64,000 bases of DNA from Bradyrhizobium stylosanthis (GCF_001641335.1 NZ_LVEM01000010.1:57012-121011); one strand, 5' to 3'; counted from the first letter of the stretch, positions 26,033-34,077 are shown. The notes: a model not told the origin generated them from the sequence alone. Program-made: numbers and translations.

Positions 26033-26341
26033 ATGGATAGCGCACAGCACTGTCTCGATCAGGCCAAGGAATGCCAGCGCTTGGCAAAATCAGCGCAGAG
26101 TGACGCAGAAGCCAAATGTTTGAAAGAACTCGCCCTCAGTTGGAGAAGGGTCGCTGGCCAGATGGATCGGTATCAAGCGCTGAAGCGTGATCAACCACGT
26201 GACCAAGCCTCAATCGCTGCCCCCTCCGCGGGCGTCCAACAACGCAGCGACCCCGCCGACGCTGGCTCTCTACGTGGCGAGGCCGCCTACGCTCTAGGCC
26301 GCCAGGGCTGGATTGGGGGCCCGGAGGATCGCCGAACTTAG
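26033..26341 (+). CDS. Small helical hypothetical protein
   Basis: 102 residues. The first 50 (DSAQHCLDQAKECQRLAKSA, CLKELALSWRRVAGQMDRYQ) form a helical hairpin also seen in the 25467 gene. The C-terminal half is low complexity. GAGG lies about 8 bases before the ATG. EcfG-type promoter upstream. Confidence 0.65.
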   Translation: MDSAQHCLDQAKECQRLAKSAQSDAEAKCLKELALSWRRVAGQMDRYQALKRDQPRDQASIAAPSAGVQQRSDPADAGSLRGEAAYALGRQGWIGGPEDRRT

Positions 26342-26590
26342 CACCGCCACCAAGAATAACGATTGCCCGAAATAGGCACTCATTCCGAGTGACGCGTCTT
26401 TCCCTCTAAACGAACGGCCCCGGGCATCTCTGGGGCTGGAGATCCGAGACGCACCGGGACCGCCCGGCGCACCATACTCAACGCGGCACGCCGGCCGAGA
26501 TCGTCCCGCCGCAAATTCATTTCCTCAGTCCAAAAAGATACGGTGCTGGAAATTTAATGAGCACGTCATACGATGCTCGTGAGACCACAT

Positions 26591-26638
26591 CGGCCCCAGC
26601 CTGGAGGTTTTTCCGGATCGAAAAACGAGCTGGGGCCG
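26591..26638. repeat. GGCYCCRGC intergenic hairpin, member 3 (nested)
   Basis: CGGCCCCAGC (26591-26600) pairs with GCTGGGGCCG (26629-26638). Inside, GTTTTTC (26607-26613) pairs with GAAAAAC (26620-26626). The gap 26342-26732 contains this element and no supported gene. Confidence 0.6.
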
Positions 26639-26732
26639 AGCGGTCTGCCGGCGTCCTTTCGGCAAGCCCGCCTTTAATCCCAAAAATCCGCTTCTGAAAA
26701 ACTAGCATTTGTTAGGATTGCCACTTTTTCCC

Positions 26733-26921
26733 TCACTCCACCCGATCCGCCACATCTCGGGTACAGTTTTGGAAGGTAAGCCCTCGCCGTAGCAGCTCCC
26801 TCACCGCCGCAGCCCGGCTGGCGTAGCGTTCGGCAAAACGGAAATCGTCAATCGCTTGTAGCTCCTCTTTCGAGAGCTCGACTTGAAGGCGCATTGATAG
26901 ACTACGCTGTACCATGTGCAC
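26733..26921 (-). CDS. Ribbon-helix-helix-like small protein
   Basis: Up to 62 residues. MRLQVELSKEELQAIDDFRF and SRAAAVRELLRRGL fit the CopG/ribbon-helix-helix pattern: a short strand, then two helices with the Ser-Arg-Ala turn. Starts at 26921, 26915 or 26894 are possible. Such proteins bind DNA as dimers, often to control their own gene; no partner toxin is seen. Confidence 0.6.
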   Translation of the reverse strand: MHMVQRSLSMRLQVELSKEELQAIDDFRFAERYASRAAAVRELLRRGLTFQNCTRDVADRVE

Positions 26922-26977
26922 GAAATGCGAGATCCGACGTTATAGTTCCGGCCAAGAACAACGACAGAGCGAGTAAC

Positions 26978-27103
26978 ATGTTCGACTTTGAGATATTCTC
27001 CAAACGCGAATGGGCAGCGATGATCGTTGCCTTCGCGGCCGTGACTGCGCTCTCTCTCTACGGATTTTTTCGGTTGCTAGATTATTTGACCACAAGCTTG
27101 TAA
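26978..27103 (+). CDS. Small single-span membrane protein (41 aa)
   Basis: ATG 26978 to TAA 27103. MFDFEIFSKREWAAM is followed by one hydrophobic span (IVAFAAVTALSLYGFFRLLD). The frame is open upstream but not protein-like. Function unknown. Confidence 0.55.
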   Translation: MFDFEIFSKREWAAMIVAFAAVTALSLYGFFRLLDYLTTSL

Positions 27104-27280
27104 CGCCGTTTTTCCAACGACATCGAGCAAATCAACGCGCCCTTGGTGCTGTCCGGGTCCAGCGCGATCTGAAAATTTAGGACATCGATTCACATTCGTT
27201 GTGGCCGGAACCGGATTTACCGGGAAAACTCGGCAACGCCGGGGCTGGCATTTCGATTCCGAACATTCATTGCAACCGGC

Positions 27281-27307
27281 AAGGGGCTACCGGATAGGTG
27301 GCCCCTT
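27281..27307 (+). repeat. AAGGGGC hairpin, related to the one at 34927
   Basis: AAGGGGC (27281-27287) and GCCCCTT (27301-27307), with ACCGG just before. The hairpin at 34927-34952 has the same arms, a similar loop and the same ACCGG lead-in, but that one ends in a T run. Confidence 0.5.
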
Positions 27308-27409
27308 CGATTCCGGCCCCCGGCAAACCGAGATTAGGACACCGGCAGGAACGTTCACTCCGATGCCAGGTTTTCCCGATCCCTTCCCCAAGGGCAGACC
27401 AACAGTCTG

Positions 27410-27448
27410 GGCCCCAGCTCTATCGCCCCCCACCAGTGAGCTGGGGCC
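27410..27448. repeat. GGCYCCRGC intergenic hairpin, member 4
   Basis: GGCCCCAGCTC (27410-27420) and GAGCTGGGGCC (27438-27448), perfect 11-bp stem, 17-base loop. A 107-codon plus frame crosses both hairpins and is not accepted as a gene, so 27104-27531 holds only repeats. Confidence 0.6.
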
Positions 27449-27531
27449 GTTTCCTTCACTCGCGACGGTGGATTACGACGCCGTAGGGAATGGAGCGGCT
27501 GCGGGATTGCCGAAGACCGACTGAGGCGCCC

Positions 27532-27666
27532 TTAATGGAACTTCCCCCGAAGCTTCCGGAGGAGTTCGCGTAGCTCGGCGGCGTACTCCTCAAGAACCTG
27601 TCGCGCTTCCTCCAGCCGCGCCGACTTGGCCTCCTTACCCTTGTTCTGGTTTTCCGGGCCGGGCAT
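27532..27666 (-). CDS. Small helical protein (44 aa)
   Basis: ATG 27666 start. MPGPENQNKGKEAKSARLEE then LEEYAAELRELLRKLRGKFH. The amphipathic end is shared with the gene at 21789. Function unknown. Confidence 0.55.
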   Translation of the reverse strand: MPGPENQNKGKEAKSARLEEARQVLEEYAAELRELLRKLRGKFH

Positions 27667-27773
27667 GTCCGTGACGATCTGTCCGTGAAAGTCGGTGAAT
27701 TTTGATCTACTCAAGCCGATTGGCCTCAACTACGCGCCTTTCCGGCTCTGTTGGATTAGAGAGCAAACCGAGA

Positions 27774-27977
27774 TCATTTCGGTGGCTGCAGTCCTGTGGA
27801 ATTCACCCAATCCTCCAACCGGTTGGCAATCTCGGCCTGCCGCACCTTCGCCACCAGCGCGTCCCGCTCGGCCCCAAGTGGGAGATCGGCAGCCTGTCCT
27901 GCAGTCTTCTTAACCCATGCGGCAAGGCGATCTCGCAGTGTGAACTGTTGCTTGAAACGACGCCGACGCTTGGTCAT
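27774..27977 (-). CDS. Small basic coiled protein (paralogue of 20855)
   Basis: 67 residues: MTKRRRRFKQQFTLRDRLAA, then GAERDALVAKVRQAEIANRL. It shares the basic N-terminus and the E-R-x-A-L-x-x-K-V-R-x-A-E helix with 20855-21040. The gap 27978-28317 shows a hairpin (CCCCGGC near 28175 with GCCGGGG near 28207) and no gene. Confidence 0.65.
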   Translation of the reverse strand: MTKRRRRFKQQFTLRDRLAAWVKKTAGQAADLPLGAERDALVAKVRQAEIANRLEDWVNSTGLQPPK

Positions 27978-28317
27978 GGCGCGCTCCTTCCATGAGAGGA
28001 AGGCGGGAGCGCTAGTTGGGCGTTCTCATCACCGATAGATACCTAGAGCCGTGCGGTGATGCGGTTCAACGGTTCGGCAGGAGAACAGTTGCTCGGGTTC
28101 CGAGATAGACCACTTAGGAACGCCGGAAGCGGTACGCCGGTTGCCATCGTGCCGGCCCGCCAGCCGGCGGAGCGGCCCCGGCTAAACCCCGCGCATCCTC
28201 TCGCGCGCCGGGGTCGTTCTCGGCCCCTCTCCCACTAATTTTCATCCCGCCTCACCTCATCTTATCGTATGTTAACCGCCTGCCGAGCTGGCAGGAGGCT
28301 GCCATGTTCCATATCCA

Positions 28318-28545
28318 ATGAACGTACAGCTGGAGGCGAGCAAGCGGGCCGTGCGCAGGCTGACCCGCGCCCATGCTGGGACAATGCTGACGGTTGAGAT
28401 GTTGGAGAGGTCGCGCGCGCTGGCGAGCGAAGCGCAGGGCTCCTGCAGGATGCACCTCTTACCTCGTTGCCGCTGCTCCGGCGGGTCATCCAGCTGCCCG
28501 GCCGAAAGAGCAGCGCCGTTGCGGGAACGAATCTCCGCTGGATGA
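28318..28545 (+). CDS. Small helical protein, C-terminus uncertain
   Basis: The first 45 codons have strong G/C third positions and a helical sequence (NVQLEASKRAVRRLTRAHAG, TVEMLERSRALASEAQG). After about 28450 another frame looks more coding-like, so a frameshift is possible. No family recognised. Confidence 0.4.
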   Translation: MNVQLEASKRAVRRLTRAHAGTMLTVEMLERSRALASEAQGSCRMHLLPRCRCSGGSSSCPAERAAPLRERISAG

Positions 28546-28582
28546 TTCGAATCCAACAGTTTGTTACGTGGAGTTTACGGAG

Positions 28583-28942
28583 ATGTCCTCACCTTCGATC
28601 GTTCCGGCCGACCGGCTCGACCGGGACATTTATCTCGTCCTGGAGGACTTCGGCGCACGTGCCGGCTGCGCCTGGCGCGAGACGGAAGAAGCCGACACAG
28701 ATCTCGAAGCCGTGCTCCAGGGACTACTCACCGGCCAGTACGCTTATCCAGTGCGCATCGCGTGCTTCAACGCTGGCGAAGGATGGTCGCGAGACGCGAC
28801 ATCGGATGTCGCCGATGCGTTGGCCCAACGCGCCATCGACACTGATCGCGCCGTCTCGGATGCGCTGCGGGATTTCATCACCGCCAACGCCACGAGGCGC
28901 TTCGATCTGCAACTGTCGTTGCCGCTACAAGTCAAAGCATGA
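28583..28942 (+). CDS. Hypothetical protein (119 aa)
   Basis: ATG 28583 with GGAG close upstream. SIVPADRLDRDIYLVLEDFG, then WRETEEADTDLEAVLQGLLT, YPVRIACFNAGEGWSRDAT and DALRDFITANATRRFDLQLS: a soluble, acidic protein without signal peptide. Not recognised. Confidence 0.6.
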   Translation: MSSPSIVPADRLDRDIYLVLEDFGARAGCAWRETEEADTDLEAVLQGLLTGQYAYPVRIACFNAGEGWSRDATSDVADALAQRAIDTDRAVSDALRDFITANATRRFDLQLSLPLQVKA

Positions 28943-28988
28943 TGCCCGACAGGACGATCGGCCGATCACTCTGGAGCGTCGGCCGAGG

Positions 28989-29366
28989 CTACAGGCCACC
29001 TCGCGCTTCCCAGTAAGTGGGCGTCCCATAATATTGGTGGGTTCGCGTTTCCCAGTCTCGATCCTGCCAGGAGTCATCACTGAACTCCGGCGCGTCCCTG
29101 AGCTGTGGCTCGGTGATGTTGGTACGGAAGCCTCCGAGCGACGTATCATACTTCAGAGCGCTCCAGGGAATTGGGTAGTGGCTGTGACCCAGGCCAACAA
29201 ATCCGCCGAAGCTCATGACGGCATAAGCTACGCGGCCTGACACCTTGTCGATAATGAGGTGGTCGATCTCACCGATGTTCTTTCCATCTGCTCCGTACAC
29301 CTCGGTTCCCTGAATGTCTTCGCTCGAGATGCAGTGATGATCCGGGTGGGCTGTTGCACGGGCCAT
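28989..29366 (-). CDS. PRC-barrel domain protein (cytoplasmic)
   Basis: From ATG 29366, 125 residues without signal peptide. The PRC-barrel has SSEDIQGTEVYGADGKNIG, EIDHLIIDKVSGRVAYAVMS and GFVGLGHSHYPIPWSALKYD. It differs from the secreted one at 7685 in lacking an export signal. An exact EcfG-type promoter lies 34 bases upstream. Confidence 0.8.
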   Translation of the reverse strand: MARATAHPDHHCISSEDIQGTEVYGADGKNIGEIDHLIIDKVSGRVAYAVMSFGGFVGLGHSHYPIPWSALKYDTSLGGFRTNITEPQLRDAPEFSDDSWQDRDWETRTHQYYGTPTYWEARGGL

Positions 29367-29399
29367 GTCCTTGTCTCCTTCACAGGTGTTTTGCCGCTT

Positions 29400-29424
29400 A
29401 ACGCGGCAGCTACGAGGGCGTTCC
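29400..29424 (-). promoter_or_regulatory. EcfG-type promoter of the PRC-barrel gene
   Basis: Reverse strand: GGAAC (29424-29420), 16 bases, CGTT (29403-29400), exact consensus. Confidence 0.7.
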
Positions 29425-29528
29425 TGTGTTGAGCGACCATCGCAGCGCCAAATCGACGCGATTGGCCCACCGCGCGCGTTGCCGCGATTGCACAAAAGGG
29501 GTCGATATCCAAGTGAAGCGGACCGTGA

Positions 29529-29606
29529 TTACAGCACCAGACTGACCAACCAGACCGCGAGCGAAAAGCAGAGCGCAATTCCATGGTAAGGCAATACAAT
29601 AGTCAT
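29529..29606 (-). CDS. Tiny membrane protein (25 aa)
   Basis: ATG 29606 to TAA 29529. After MTIVLPYHG the rest is one hydrophobic span (IALCFSLAVWLVSLVL). GAGGGA sits just before the start. Too short for a family assignment. Confidence 0.4.
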   Translation of the reverse strand: MTIVLPYHGIALCFSLAVWLVSLVL

Positions 29607-29684
29607 CGGTCCCTCGCACGAATTCCCGACGCTGAAATCGCTCGGAGATTCGCGTATTCGCGGACGCGATACTATCTCGTTCTC

Positions 29685-30425
29685 ATGTCTACCGCGTTCG
29701 AGTTCTGCTTGCCGACGGCCGCAAAGGCGGTCCCAACCGGCTGCGACTGGTTCCACGAGGTCAAGTACGACGGCTACCGCTTGCGCGTGGAGCGCAACGG
29801 TAGCGCCGTGCGCCTGATCACCAGGAACGGCCACGACTGGACCAAGCGCTTCCCCTGGATCGTTGAGGCGGCCCTCAAGAACCGGGAAAAGCAATTCGAC
29901 TTCGACGCCCTGCACTCTCGCAAGTACGACCACGAGGTGCAGCTCTATGCTTTCGACGTGCTGGCGCTTGGCGGCGAGGATTTTCGGCAGCTGCCGCTTG
30001 AGATGCGGAAGACGAACTTGGCCAGGCTGTTGCGGGGCCGACCTGAAGGCATCTTCGTCGCGCCGTTCGAGAGCGGCGAGATCGGTCCCGATCTCTTCCG
30101 CAAGGCGTGCGAGATGGGCTTAGAGGGCTTGGTCTCGAAGCGCCGCGACCGCCGCTATATCGCCGGCCGCACGCGTGAATGGCTCAAGATCAAGAACCAC
30201 ACCCATCCGGCCATGAGCCGCGAGTTTTCTAGGGCAAAACATTTGTTAGAGCGCACAGCGAGCCTCGTGGCGAAGGGTGCTCGCAGGCGCGCGGCGTTGA
30301 GTCGGTGCGTCGCGGTCCCGACGCCTCTCCTCACGACCAGCCCGGAAGGTGCTCGGGGCCGTTTCTTCCCCAGACGGTCCAGCAATCGAGGGCGAAGAAC
30401 CTACCGGAACCCTGTGTGCCTTTAG
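29685..30425 (+). CDS. ATP-dependent DNA ligase-like adenylation domain, probably defective
   Basis: Up to 246 residues from ATG 29685. It carries the nucleotidyltransferase motif EVKYDG (Lys27), LITRNGHDWTKRFP, DALHSRKYDHEVQLYAFDVL, and GLEGLVSKRRDRRYIAGRTR with WLKIKN. Compared with the usual family, about 15 residues between AALKNREKQF and DFDALHSRK are absent; this is where motif III with its conserved Glu should be. After KNHTHPAMSRE the sequence stops resembling ligases. It probably cannot complete catalysis. The intact relative lies at 38029. Confidence 0.65.
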   Translation: MSTAFEFCLPTAAKAVPTGCDWFHEVKYDGYRLRVERNGSAVRLITRNGHDWTKRFPWIVEAALKNREKQFDFDALHSRKYDHEVQLYAFDVLALGGEDFRQLPLEMRKTNLARLLRGRPEGIFVAPFESGEIGPDLFRKACEMGLEGLVSKRRDRRYIAGRTREWLKIKNHTHPAMSREFSRAKHLLERTASLVAKGARRRAALSRCVAVPTPLLTTSPEGARGRFFPRRSSNRGRRTYRNPVCL

Positions 30426-30467
30426 CAACTTATCCGACGACGCAAAACACAGTTCGGAGCTGCGAGG

Positions 30468-30710
30468 ATGTTTCGTCTTTTAGGGATTTGTGCACTAGCT
30501 CTTTGGGTTTTACCGCAGAATGCCATTGCGTCCGAGATCACCTCTCACCGTAGCTGCGAGTGCGTGACCACCTGGCCCACGCACGTCAGTATCACTAGAC
30601 ATCGGACCTACAGGCTCGGAAGCGCCTACCAGATCGGCTACGATCCGCTTCCGTACCGTTACGGCTCGACATACGTGTTTGAGCCCCCGTACCGGTACGT
30701 TCGCCGCTGA
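30468..30710 (+). CDS. Small secreted Tyr/Arg-rich protein
   Basis: 80 residues. Signal peptide MFRLLGICALALWVLPQNAI, then a mature part with Cys pair (SCECVTTW) and a Tyr/Arg-rich end (YRYGSTYVFEPPYRYVRR). No family recognised. The gap 30711-30875 is empty. Confidence 0.55.
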   Translation: MFRLLGICALALWVLPQNAIASEITSHRSCECVTTWPTHVSITRHRTYRLGSAYQIGYDPLPYRYGSTYVFEPPYRYVRR

Positions 30711-30875
30711 ACCCCTCACCGAAGCGGCCGCCAGCCTTGTAGGCGCTTCTCTTCGTAGTTGCCGGGGCCCTAGCCATAAGCCGAGGAGCCAAACCTCGCC
30801 CATGACGGCGCGAGCGAGCAATGGATACCTGACGTCGGGGCAGGTTCGCTCGAAATCCGGTGCAGCCGAAAGAAA

Positions 30876-30908
30876 AACGGCCCGCTCGGAGATGCCGGAC
30901 GGGCCGTT
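30876..30908 (-). terminator. Rho-independent terminator of the leftward small genes
   Basis: AACGGCCCG (30876-30884) and CGGGCCGTT (30900-30908). On the reverse strand the stem is followed by TTTTTCTTTC, so it ends transcripts coming from 31008 and 31278. Confidence 0.75.
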
Positions 30909-30927
30909 CAAGGATGCGGCTACTCGC

Positions 30928-31008
30928 TTAGTGCATGTGAACAAGGAAATAGCCGACACCGCCGACGACGAGAACAGCGGGAACGGCCCACAAGATTAAC
31001 ACAGGCAT
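30928..31008 (-). CDS. Tiny membrane protein (26 aa)
   Basis: ATG 31008 to TAA 30928, with TTGGAGG well placed upstream. The whole product is a hydrophobic span (MPVLILWAVPAVLVVGGVGY) with a His-ended tail. Its good ribosome site and the terminator just behind it support a real gene. Confidence 0.55.
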   Translation of the reverse strand: MPVLILWAVPAVLVVGGVGYFLVHMH

Positions 31009-31050
31009 TTACGCCTCCAATGTTTTGCCGAAAATGAATCTATCGAGCGA

Positions 31051-31278
31051 TTACTGCTCGGTGCAGACCTTGGTGGTCTTGACCGCGGATTCGGCCTCGA
31101 CCTTGGTCTTGTAGACGCCGTCGCCCACGACCGTCGTGGTGGTCGTCGTCGGCTTGGTGTCCACCACGGTGCACTTCTTAGTGGTCGCGTCGCGGACGAT
31201 GTAGAACTCGGCGGCACTGGCGGCCTGGGTGCCAAGAGCAAAAGCGGCGAGCGCGCCGCATACGATCAGCTTCTTCAT
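31051..31278 (-). CDS. Small secreted protein (75 aa)
   Basis: Signal peptide MKKLIVCGALAAFALGTQAA, then EFYIVRDATTKKCTVVDTKP, a Thr run, and GVYKTKVEAESAVKTTKVC. GGAGGAGGA lies upstream and an exact EcfG-type promoter 36 bases before the start. The family is common in Bradyrhizobium; function unknown. Confidence 0.75.
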   Translation of the reverse strand: MKKLIVCGALAAFALGTQAASAAEFYIVRDATTKKCTVVDTKPTTTTTTVVGDGVYKTKVEAESAVKTTKVCTEQ

Positions 31279-31313
31279 GATGTCCTCCTCCGGATTGGCA
31301 AGTAGTCACTGCC

Positions 31314-31338
31314 AACGGAGATTCTCCGACGAAGTTCC
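31314..31338 (-). promoter_or_regulatory. EcfG-type promoter
   Basis: Reverse strand: GGAAC (31338-31334), 16 bases, CGTT (31317-31314). A second GGAAC lies just upstream. Confidence 0.7.
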
Positions 31339-31429
31339 GTTTGTTCCCAACGACGGCGGTCCGCATCCCGCGATCCTCTCTTCAAAGATCTGAAGAAACT
31401 AAGCTCGAATTACCAAATTTTCCCGAAAC

Positions 31430-31454
31430 GGAACCGCGCCCGTCGTTGCGGGTT
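31430..31454 (+). promoter_or_regulatory. Possible EcfG-type promoter (GGAAC-N16-GGTT)
   Basis: GGAAC (31430-31434) and GGTT (31451-31454), 32 bases before the DUF1236 gene start. One -10 base differs from consensus, as at 5858. Confidence 0.4.
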
Positions 31455-31485
31455 GATCGGCGTCTAACTTTAGGGAGTTCCAGAG

Positions 31486-32598
31486 ATGAACAAGCGTTTG
31501 TTCTTGGCTACGACCGCCGCCGTCGCGATCGCGACTTCGGCTTTCGCTCAATCGTCACCGAGCACTTCGAGCTCTAGCCCGACCGCTACCCAGCGTCAGG
31601 ATTCGTCGTCGACCTCGACTCCGTCGTCTTCGACCTCGGCCCCGACGAACAACAATTCGTCCGCATCCACGCAGACCAATCCTTCGGCGAACTCCGCCCA
31701 GACGCAATCTCCGTCAACGGGGCAGACCGCTGCAGGTCAGTCTTCCAATTCGGGCACGGGCACCAACACCACCCAGGCGCCTTCGAACAATTCGACCAAC
31801 CAGGCTCAGACCAACCAGCCGTCTAGCCAAACCACGGCGCCGTCCAATCAGGCCCAGACCAACGCTCCTTCGAACACGAACAACCAGACGCAGAGCGCCA
31901 ACCCGCCGTCCTCCAGCACCAACCAGGCTCAGTCGCCGTCGGTTAGCGGTTCGACCAACACCGCCCAGCAGCCGAACAGCCAGCAGAACACGGCGGATCG
32001 GTCGTCGAACACCAACGTGAATGCGTCGGTGAACATCAACGACCAGCAGCGGACCCGCATCAGCGCGTCCATCTCGCACCTGAACGTGCAACCGCTTACC
32101 AACGTGAACTTCTCCCTGTCCGTGGGCACGGTAGTCCCGCGCGACGTCCGCCTCCAGCCCCTGCCGGCCGAGGTCGTCGAGATCGTGCCGCAGTACCGCG
32201 GCTACAACTTCGTGCTGGTGAAGGACGAGATCGTGGTCGTCGAGCCGTCGACCTACAAGATCGTGACGGTCCTGCCGTACTCCGGCCGCTCGACGGCCGC
32301 TGCGCCGGCGCGGACTGAGCAGCGCAAGGCCACGTTCACCGACCGTGATCGGGAAGTCGTCCGCAAGCACGCCAAGGCGCATCCGGTCGAGCGCGAGAAG
32401 CGGATGACCACCGGCAGCTCGGTCCGAACCGAAATCCGTACCGGCGAGCGCGTGCCCGAGGGTGTCGAGATCGAGGCCTTTCCGGAGGAAGTCTATCGCG
32501 ACGCCCCGACGCTCCGTGAATACCGGTACATCAACCGTGACAGCCGCACCTACATCGTCGAACCGGGCGAGCGTCGCATCATCGAAGAGATCGACTGA
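31486..32598 (+). CDS. Secreted Ser/Thr/Gln/Asn-rich protein with DUF1236 domains
   Basis: 370 residues. Signal peptide (MNKRLFLATTAAVAIATSAF), then about 160 residues of low-complexity Ser/Thr/Asn/Gln repeats, likely extended. Two DUF1236 units follow: one with LSVGTVVPRDVRLQPLPAEV, VEIVPQYRGYNFVLVKDEIV, and one with GERVPEGVEIEAFPEEVYRD and YRYINRDSRTYIVEPGERRI. DUF1236 is a rhizobial periplasmic domain of unknown role. The next gene begins 25 bases on. Confidence 0.85.
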   Translation: MNKRLFLATTAAVAIATSAFAQSSPSTSSSSPTATQRQDSSSTSTPSSSTSAPTNNNSSASTQTNPSANSAQTQSPSTGQTAAGQSSNSGTGTNTTQAPSNNSTNQAQTNQPSSQTTAPSNQAQTNAPSNTNNQTQSANPPSSSTNQAQSPSVSGSTNTAQQPNSQQNTADRSSNTNVNASVNINDQQRTRISASISHLNVQPLTNVNFSLSVGTVVPRDVRLQPLPAEVVEIVPQYRGYNFVLVKDEIVVVEPSTYKIVTVLPYSGRSTAAAPARTEQRKATFTDRDREVVRKHAKAHPVEREKRMTTGSSVRTEIRTGERVPEGVEIEAFPEEVYRDAPTLREYRYINRDSRTYIVEPGERRIIEEID

Positions 32599-32623
32599 GT
32601 TCGAAAGACTAGGAGAGACGACC

Positions 32624-32941
32624 ATGAAGACACTCGCACTCGGCGCCGCGGCTGCTGCGCTGCTGGGATCGGCGGCGGTTGCCGCCCCGATGAATCCGAC
32701 CGCCATCGGCTCGGCGGAAGTCTCGGCCATCGACCAGGTCCGTCTGGTTTGCAACGAATACGGCCGTTGCTACCGGACACGCGGTCCCCGCTACGTCCAG
32801 CGCTATTACGGCGGTGATGACGGGTACGTGGTCCGCCGCAGCTACGGCTCCTACGGAGGACCTGGCTACTACGACCGTGGGTATGACTATTACGGCGGCG
32901 GCCCAAGCATCGGTTTCAGCTTCGGTACCCGGAGCTGGTGA
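32624..32941 (+). CDS. Small secreted Tyr/Gly-rich protein
   Basis: ATG 32624 behind AGGAGAG, 105 residues. Signal peptide MKTLALGAAAAALLGSAAVA, then LVCNEYGRCYRTRGPRYVQR and a Tyr/Gly-rich end. Cotranscribed with DUF1236 by spacing, and closed by the hairpin at 32948. Confidence 0.7.
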   Translation: MKTLALGAAAAALLGSAAVAAPMNPTAIGSAEVSAIDQVRLVCNEYGRCYRTRGPRYVQRYYGGDDGYVVRRSYGSYGGPGYYDRGYDYYGGGPSIGFSFGTRSW

Positions 32942-32947
32942 ATTAGG

Positions 32948-32974
32948 AAAGGGCCGCTCATCGAGCGGCCCTTT
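32948..32974 (+). terminator. Hairpin terminator
   Basis: AAAGGGCCGCTC (32948-32959) and GAGCGGCCCTTT (32963-32974), 12-bp stem and 3-base loop. Confidence 0.8.
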
Positions 32975-33008
32975 CAGCATCTCTAGAGGTACAAAAATCT
33001 GAGACTGC

Positions 33009-33437
33009 TCAAGACGCCGTGGCGCGTGCGCGCGCCCGTGACTCGCGCCGTCGCTCTCGGCGCTCGCTTCGACGCTTAGCCCTGTCGGTCGACTGGCGCA
33101 GCGAAGGCACCATCGTGGGCTCAACCGCAGCGACCTCCGCTATCGTAGGCGGATGGGACAGCTCGGCTGTGGCTCGGCTCTCCATGTATTTCAGAACTGC
33201 CCGCCCCTTTGGTGTGATCTTCCACCCTCCGGATCCGCGGTCCACCAGCCCCTGCGAGAAGATGTCGAGGTCCGGTATCCGGGTCGCCAGTCGCCTAGTC
33301 CGATCAGCCCAGTCGCGACCACTCGTCGCCAGGATGGCCATGTCGCGCTTGAGATCCTCCATGACGGCAAAGCCGTCCGGATAGCTCACAAGGATCTTGA
33401 GCACGGTCACCTGGAAGTTCACGCGCGGCTCCGCCAC
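33009..33437 (-). CDS. Winged-helix-like hypothetical protein (paralogue of 14135)
   Basis: 142 residues from GTG 33437. Residues about 6-85 (VNFQVTVLKILVSYPDGFAV, MEDLKRDMAILATSGRDW, SGGWKITPKGRAVLKYMES) copy the domain of 14135-14542. The tail is Arg-rich (RAKRRSERRERRRESRARAR), suggesting nucleic-acid binding. Confidence 0.7.
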   Translation of the reverse strand: MAEPRVNFQVTVLKILVSYPDGFAVMEDLKRDMAILATSGRDWADRTRRLATRIPDLDIFSQGLVDRGSGGWKITPKGRAVLKYMESRATAELSHPPTIAEVAAVEPTMVPSLRQSTDRAKRRSERRERRRESRARARATAS

Positions 33438-33483
33438 GGCATCGATTGCAAGCTCATCGCAGGCCCGCCCACCTTTCCGCGCT

Positions 33484-33930
33484 CTACTTCTGAGGCGACG
33501 GCTTCGGCATCGCAGAGAGCAGACGGATCTTGAGTTTGCCGCCCTCGGTCACGTAGGTCGCAGTCCAGATACCGCCAGTCTCGATCGGCGCGCCGCTCGG
33601 ATTCTTGCCGGAGAGTCTGTAATTGCCCATGGCGATAGCCATATCGGTGCCCAGCGTCCAGGCTTGGTCGACGGTAATCTCCTCATGGTCGAACCCTGCC
33701 TTGAAGGCCCCCTGATAGAACTCGGCGATGTCCGACCTAGGACCCATCGGATTGACGTGAATCCCGCCAGTCGCGAACAGGGCAGCAATTCCAGCGCCGT
33801 CCTGCTTGTTGAAGCTTGCCGCGTACTCCGATGCGACCGCTTCAACCTTTTGCTTCTGATCCCCTTCGGCAGCCATCGCAGAAGGGGACATGACCGCAAG
33901 GAAAAGACATGACAAGCCGGTACGCAGCAT
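33484..33930 (-). CDS. Secreted SnoaL/NTF2-like protein
   Basis: About 148 residues from ATG 33930 behind GGGGAGGA. Signal peptide (LRTGLSCLFLAVMSPSAMAA), then a cone-like NTF2 fold: EAVASEYAASFNKQDGAGIA, FATGGIHVNPMGPRSDIAEF, WTLGTDMAIAMGNYRLSGKN and GGIWTATYVTEGGKLKIRLL. These DUF4440-type proteins include enzymes and binders; no catalytic pattern decides it. Confidence 0.75.
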   Translation of the reverse strand: MLRTGLSCLFLAVMSPSAMAAEGDQKQKVEAVASEYAASFNKQDGAGIAALFATGGIHVNPMGPRSDIAEFYQGAFKAGFDHEEITVDQAWTLGTDMAIAMGNYRLSGKNPSGAPIETGGIWTATYVTEGGKLKIRLLSAMPKPSPQK

Positions 33931-34077
33931 CACGATTCCTCCCCGAAAAATCTATTTTTTTGAAAATTGCCCCGCAATCTCACATCAATTCCGGTCGGGC
34001 GGCAATCGATTCCCACGCTGCGGCGCAGCATTCGAGCCAACGGGCTCCCCCCGGTCCTTAATTGCCGCGTAAAGAAG

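Noticed and set aside
26517..26708. 63-codon minus frame
   Set aside because: It runs through the nested hairpin at 26591-26638 and has no family features.
27345..27369. GGAAC-N16-GGTT site
   Set aside because: No gene follows on that strand, so it is taken as a chance match; it also shows that GGTT sites are weak evidence.
27201..27524. 107-codon plus frame
   Set aside because: It crosses two perfect hairpins, is Pro/Gly-rich without family features and lacks a ribosome site.
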